DNA of 64,000 bases from Rhodobacter sp. (GTDB taxonomy: Bacteria; Pseudomonadota; Alphaproteobacteria; Rhodobacterales; Rhodobacteraceae), in the NCBI GenBank assembly GCA_027484145.1, contig JAIXUH010000005.1:62001-126000 (forward strand), written 5' to 3'. Below are positions 60,163 to 64,000 of this stretch, piece by piece. Position 1 is the stretch's first letter; every line of letters starts with the position of its first letter. The position numbers and the translations under genes were made by a program. The notes under the pieces are model-generated. The model had not been told where the DNA came from and did not search any database. It worked only from the letters and a program-made list of their open reading frames with translations.

Positions 60163-61089
60163 TCAGGCTCGGATCAGTCGCAGCGTAATGTCCTGATCAT
60201 GGTTGCCGAAACCCCGACCAAAGATGTTGAGACCACCCGGGTGGCGGGCATCCTCTTTCACCCCGACCCGGACCCGGATGGAACGGTGGTCGTTCAACTC
60301 CAGATCGCCAAGGCTGCAATCTGACACGCGAACCCCGTCGCGAAACGTGCCTTCGGCTGTCAAGCGCCATTGTTTCAGATCGCCGTATTGCGACCCGGCG
60401 AGCTTCCACCAGTCAGGAGTGAACTTGCCCCGCTTGTCGCCAAAATCGCCGGGCGAGGTCCATGTATCGATCTCGTGTCCGTTGATGGCAACCGTGATAT
60501 CCGACGGCCAGTCTTTAGATGTTCCCGGCACCTCGGACGACAGTTCCATCGATAGTTCAAAGGCTTGCACGGCAGTCCCTGCCAGCTTTGCATTGTTTGG
60601 AAACTGATATTCGACAAAGCCGCGGGTGAACCACAAAAGGCCTGCGCGCATCCGATCAGGGTCAAGAAAGGTGTCTGGCACGTCTAGCAGCCCGATGATC
60701 CCTTCGGAAGAACACAGCCCGCAGGGCGCACTTACTTCGCACCGGGTGTAAAGCCCAAGTGGCATCGAAACCTCAATCGCATTTGATACCTGCGCCGGGG
60801 GCCGCTCCTTGAATGCGATCAGCAGTTCGGTGAAGGTCGAAAGGCAAATCTTCTGACTGCCCTTTCGCCCCTTTTCCGAACGGGTTTGCACCAAACCCGC
60901 ATCCACAAGGATCTGAATGTTGGATGACACCGTCGATTGCGGCAGATCCAACTCTTCCGCCACCTGATTGACGTTGCGAGGGCCCTGTCGTGTCAGGTGC
61001 TCCAAGATCCGGACCCGGACTTCACTGGCAAGACTGCGCAGGATATCCTGCCGCTCAAGGGGATCAACGACGAGAATTTGATTGGTCAT
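60163..61089 (-). CDS. ArsR-like winged-helix regulator with C-terminal sensing domain
   Basis: 308 residues. Residues 10-80 are an ArsR-type winged helix (DILRSLASEVRVRILEHLTR, NQVAEELDLPQSTVSSNIQI, LVDAGLVQTRSEKGRKG). The rest, about 100-308, is a beta-rich domain (ELSMELSSEVPGTSKDWPSD, DLELNDHRSIRVRVGVKEDA) that may bind sugar. Cysteines 117, 123 and 126 (RCEVSAPCGLC) could bind metal. Long for ArsR. It is 97 bp upstream of the GH51 gene in the same direction and is its likely regulator. Confidence 0.82.
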   Translation of the reverse strand: MTNQILVVDPLERQDILRSLASEVRVRILEHLTRQGPRNVNQVAEELDLPQSTVSSNIQILVDAGLVQTRSEKGRKGSQKICLSTFTELLIAFKERPPAQVSNAIEVSMPLGLYTRCEVSAPCGLCSSEGIIGLLDVPDTFLDPDRMRAGLLWFTRGFVEYQFPNNAKLAGTAVQAFELSMELSSEVPGTSKDWPSDITVAINGHEIDTWTSPGDFGDKRGKFTPDWWKLAGSQYGDLKQWRLTAEGTFRDGVRVSDCSLGDLELNDHRSIRVRVGVKEDARHPGGLNIFGRGFGNHDQDITLRLIRA

Positions 61090-62334
61090 GGCTGCACACT
61101 GTTTGACATCACGGTTTCGTATCAGGAAATCCGATGCAAATAAAGCAAGCCAGATATCGTGGCGCCCCTGTCCAGTCGAAGGTCTTGGAACCTGCTGGAT
61201 TCACAGGCGCTGACTGCAAAGAATGGCGTTTCCCGAAGCGCCAAACCCGCGCATCGTCCAATTCCGCAGTTTGCATTCCATTTTGGCGATCCTGCTGACG
61301 GTTCTGATCAAGGTTCATTTGGCACTCAGGACCGAAGACTGGTTGCAATCAGCTGTTTCGACGTGCGTGCCGCAGCCGTCGTCGGCCAAGCCGAGTCACC
61401 GGATGCAGCCGCCGACGGTTTAGCTTGATACTGCTTGGCGCGCCGACATCAGTCCGGCGTCTTCGGCACGAGTCAGGATGACCACAGCGTAGTTTGGATG
61501 GTCAGCAAAACGTTAGGGCCTGTGCGCGACCATATGTTCCCCCGGCACGACCAGAATCCGTGCCGTTCAGCGCGCACCGAATGTGGTCAAGACCCTATGC
61601 CCTGCGACCTGCAACAGCGAAAAGACCGTAGGCCAAAGGGGTTGAGCAGGCAGTTCAAAGCCGAGTACCCAAAGTACCGCGAGCCAAAACGAATGTCAGA
61701 GCCCAATTGCCGAGCTCTGGTAGGGCGCAACCTCATGGACCCCTTTCGCAAAAAGCGCTTGCACGTTAGCGCGTGCCAGAACTAACTCGCCCAGTTGCCC
61801 TATCGCGACGGGTGCCGGCAGCGGTACGGCAAACATCACAATGCTGCCAAATGCGAAACACAGCTATCTGTACAGAACGGACCCATGGCACTCAGCAGGG
61901 AGCGCGGTGGCAGCCCCGACTTCACCGCGCAGTCCCGAACGAACAGCGTGGTTAGAGCCGACATAGTCTGATAGTCGGCCTGCACCGTGCGCTCATGGTC
62001 CAGTGTACCCTGATTCAGGGAAAACCCACGTTCCGGCGCGGTGACCACATTTGAGCCTCTCGGTTGGCAGGTGGACCGATCCATATCGCCGCAGAGCCTG
62101 GGTTGTTTTGCCACCTGCGCACCAATACTAGTCCATGATGTAGTGACGACCATATGGACCTCCGCCGCAGTCAGCGTTGCATCCGCCACATCGCGTGATG
62201 CGGCGTCGACAAACAGGGTACGGACCGCCCATCCTGTTGGGCCGCGTTGCGTTCAGACCAGCCGTACTGTTCCAGATATCACTCAACGGGCTGGACAAGG
62301 TAATGCCGCCATATGCTCGAACTTTCAGCCACCT
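61090..62334. other. 1.2-kb stretch without recognisable genes
   Basis: No frame on either strand has coding character, ribosome sites or a familiar motif, and the base composition is more even than in the flanking genes. It separates the metabolic region from plasmid mobilisation genes and probably holds decayed DNA, including the lost 3-prime part of the relaxase gene. Confidence 0.5.
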
Positions 62335-62724
62335 TCACAAGGCGTTCAAAATCTTCGTCGTGCGCGGAAAAACTGTCATGCGCCGCACGCGCTGATCAGT
62401 CACTTTGGGGGACAGCTGTTTGGCGTCAGCAGCTATCACGACCCCGTTGCCGAAGATCGAGGCTGACTTCGAGAACAGATAGTCCATCTGCGCCGCCAGC
62501 TCTTTGGTGTTCGCCGTCCCGCCCTTGCCGATCTTCTTCAGAACCGCCGCGTTTGACCCCAGCGAAAACCGCCACAGCTGGCTGGCTCGGGTTGAGAAAC
62601 TGAACCCGCGCTTGGGCGAAGACGCGCCGCCCGCTTTCACCCTGCCATGCTGCGGCCGCAGGAAATTGATCTCCCCGAGGACAGCTTCGGCGACCCCGAT
62701 CGGACGCGACCCAAGCTTAACCAT
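62335..62724 (-). pseudogene. Truncated relaxase/mobilisation nuclease, N-terminal fragment
   Basis: 129 residues starting MVKLGSRPIGVAEAVLGEIN, eight bases inside the mobC end, then ELAAQMDYLFSKSASIFGNG. This matches my recollection of the leading part of relaxases found on Rhodobacterales plasmids. The usual continuation, with the His-rich metal site and catalytic Tyr domain, is missing: after about residue 98 the sequence diverges and soon stops. It therefore cannot nick DNA. The downstream 1.2 kb without genes suggests deletion or decay. Confidence 0.65.
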
Positions 62725-63274
62725 GGCGCGCTCCCTCGTGAGCTTCGACAAACTTGCGCAATAGAGCCACGCCCTGCCGTCGGCGTTCGGCAACGACTTG
62801 GCTCAGTGCCTTCGCAACCATCGGCAACGACCGCCGCAACTCGTCCACCGATGCCCACTGCGCCTTGACCATCGGCGCCCTACCCCGGTTCGCCGCCAGG
62901 GCAATCTGGTTCACGTTGGTCCCGATCTTGCCCAACTCGTAGCGGATTTCTTCCAGCTTGGCGCTGTCCTCCCGGCTGAACTCGAGGAAACCTGAGGCCA
63001 TCCGCACCACCGACCGCACCCCATCCGAGCGGGATTTCGGGCCAAGCTGGGTGCAAAGCGCGTCGAAGGCATGGAGTTCTTCGGCAGGCAGGCGGCAGCT
63101 CACGACCTGGCCCTTGTCCGCCGACTGAGGCCGCCCGCGCCCAGCCCTTTGCTGCACTGCAGAATCAGCAACTTCATTGCCAACACCCGTCAAAACCTTG
63201 GACCGCGACTTAAAGCTTGTTTCGCGAGGATCTGATTTTACCGCCAACTTCTGCCACCGATTATTTGTAGACAC
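62717..63274 (-). CDS. mobC: MobC-like relaxosome accessory protein
   Basis: 185 residues, GTG start at 63274 behind AGGA. A basic amino tail is followed by VVSCRLPAEELHAFDALCTQ, a ribbon-helix-helix-like region, then the MobC hallmark EIRYELGKIGTNVNQIALAA with NRG. MobC helps the relaxase open DNA at oriT. It overlaps the truncated relaxase gene by eight bases, the normal arrangement. It is likely idle for self-mobilisation here unless a relaxase acts in trans. Confidence 0.85.
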   Translation of the reverse strand: MSTNNRWQKLAVKSDPRETSFKSRSKVLTGVGNEVADSAVQQRAGRGRPQSADKGQVVSCRLPAEELHAFDALCTQLGPKSRSDGVRSVVRMASGFLEFSREDSAKLEEIRYELGKIGTNVNQIALAANRGRAPMVKAQWASVDELRRSLPMVAKALSQVVAERRRQGVALLRKFVEAHEGARHG

Positions 63275-63521
63275 ATCGCATTTCCTGCCACTCTTCCTAC
63301 CCCTTCCTTCAGCTCCCTTTCAAGTGCAATCTAAGCGCGATTTATGCTCTTGCAGATTGCGCTGACCTTGGGTAACTCGCCCGCCATCGAATGCGTTTCG
63401 CTGATCGCGCAACACACAAGGTCAGACAAGGACCGCGCACCCCCAGCCACGTGGCCAGAGGCGCATTTTCCGTGTGAGTATGGGCCTAAAGCCTTGTTTT
63501 GTTTGCCGTGCGGCCCCTGTC
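63275..63521. other. Possible oriT-side intergenic region
   Basis: Between divergent mobC and ParA-like genes, the usual place of an oriT. An inverted repeat GCAATCT (63326-63332) / AGATTGC (63354-63360) lies 50 bp before mobC. No nic consensus could be assigned. Confidence 0.35.
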
Positions 63522-63577
63522 GTTCAGTGTTCAGTGTTCAGTGTTCAGTGTTCAGTGTTCAGTGTTCAGTGTTCAGG
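63522..63577 (+). repeat. Tandem 7-bp repeat, eight units
   Basis: GTTCAGT is repeated seven times exactly (63522-63570), with an eighth unit GTTCAGG and a degenerate ninth GTTCGGG. It lies in the gap before the ParA-like gene. Could be a protein-binding array or a slippage-prone microsatellite. Confidence 0.9.
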
Positions 63578-63727
63578 GTTCGGGGAAAGGAAGTGTGGGA
63601 TGCGTCTTGTGGCATCAGGGATGTGTGTTCGGGGTTCCGCCTTGTGATACACGCACTGCGCGATCAGATAAAAGACATACGCATCCAGTAATCAGACAAA
63701 TGATCAAAGAAACGCGCTTTATGCAAT

Positions 63728-63837
63728 AAGATTTTCGCGAGCCAGTTTCTGATATCCGCAGTCGGCGGTCAGATTAAAGCGATGTGAGTTAAGATAAAAG
63801 AATTTCGCGATCCGCATTGTGAGAAACGCAATCGGCG
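63728..63837 (+). repeat. Two imperfect direct repeats 70 bp apart upstream of the ParA-like gene
   Basis: TTTCGCGA with flanks at 63728-63743 recurs at 63798-63813, and CGCAGTCGGCG at 63757-63767 recurs as CGCAATCGGCG at 63827-63837. Both pairs have the same 70-bp offset. AGATAAAAG also occurs twice (63666, 63792). AT-rich, directly before the ParA-like start; possible autoregulatory or partition sites. Confidence 0.6.
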
Positions 63838-63853
63838 AAGTGAGGAAGGTGGT

Positions 63854-64000
63854 ATGGATTACGGGATACGTGTTGTGCTGGTGATGAACCGCAAAGGGGG
63901 ATCCGGCGCGAGCACGCTCTGCCGCGCCCTGGCTTCCGCTGCGGCGGCACGGGGCAAGACGGTGACGATCTTCGACACCGATGCCTCAACATCCTGCCTC
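63854..64000 (+). CDS. ParA/VirC1-like ATPase, N-terminus only
   Basis: Start at 63854 with GAGGAAGG upstream; 49 codons before the window ends. The opening VVLVMNRKGGSGASTLCRAL and VTIFDTDAS match the deviant Walker A and A-prime strands of ParA/MinD/VirC1 ATPases. VirC1-type members sit beside mob genes and promote conjugative processing; ParA members segregate plasmids. The second P-loop lysine expected in KGGxGK is alanine here, though the signature lysine before GG is kept. Confidence 0.75.
   Translation, partial: MDYGIRVVLVMNRKGGSGASTLCRALASAAAARGKTVTIFDTDASTSCL

Noticed and set aside
61109-62466. Several 60-140-codon frames in the 1.2-kb gap, tested as transposase fragments
   Set aside because: No DDE, HTH or other recognisable motifs, no terminal repeats, and no consistent frame; left as non-coding.
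63522-63577. Tandem repeat considered as a CRISPR array
   Set aside because: Units are 7 bp and directly adjacent with no spacers and no cas genes.

Overview
The window reads as a piece of a GC-rich alphaproteobacterial replicon, most likely from a phototrophic member of the Rhodobacterales. The main reason is a pucBAC-type light-harvesting 2 operon whose alpha and beta subunits align without gaps to the Rhodobacter sphaeroides proteins, preceded by two TGT-N12-ACA boxes of the PpsR/CrtJ type. The rest is dense nutrient-scavenging metabolism: five binding-protein-dependent transporters, many amidases and dehydrogenases, and regulators of the LysR, LacI, Rrf2, XRE-cupin and AmiR families. The last 1.7 kb holds plasmid mobilisation and partition-like genes (mobC, a truncated relaxase, a ParA/VirC1-like ATPase). 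The segment may therefore lie on a plasmid or chromid, or next to an integrated mobile region.

Layout. 1-3715: tripartite tricarboxylate transporter genes (tctA partial, tctB, tctC) with a PrpF-family isomerase and a divergent LysR regulator. 3716-7071: LH2 operon (pucB, pucA, pucC and a fifth puc-position gene). 7507-15554: miscellaneous redox genes (F420-reductase-like protein, Rrf2, LysR, SDR, SnoaL, Tat-exported metallo-beta-lactamase-fold hydrolase, frameshifted GMC oxidoreductase, Xi-class GST, LLM flavin oxidoreductase). 15950-17744: a DUF1612-like helix-turn-helix protein and an XRE-cupin regulator.

17961-33613 is a two-part amide/urea region. urtABCDE is followed by an acetamidase/formamidase. 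A cytoplasmic AmiC-like sensor and AmiR-like antiterminator come next, then a second complete ABC transporter and two more amidases. 33872-38330: a WGR-domain protein and an Att-type operon (ATPase, 795-residue FtsX-like permease, AttH-like lipocalin).

38445-54022 looks like one catabolic regulon. It has an ABC importer, a LacI regulator, an amidase with a 49-residue AtzG-like partner, a double NTF2-fold protein, two divergent histidinol-dehydrogenase-family enzymes, SDR, bicupin, MetE-like methyltransferase, alpha/beta hydrolase and HpcH/HpaI aldolase. Four copies of an 18-bp LacI-type operator (close to TTTGCA-NACGNN-TGCAAA) sit in front of its four transcription units. The substrate is not evident.

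54332-61089 is an arabinoside-use cluster: ABC importer with a convergently oriented ATPase, GH51 arabinofuranosidase and a winged-helix regulator. 61090-62334 shows no recognisable gene. The end carries mobilisation remnants and short tandem repeats.
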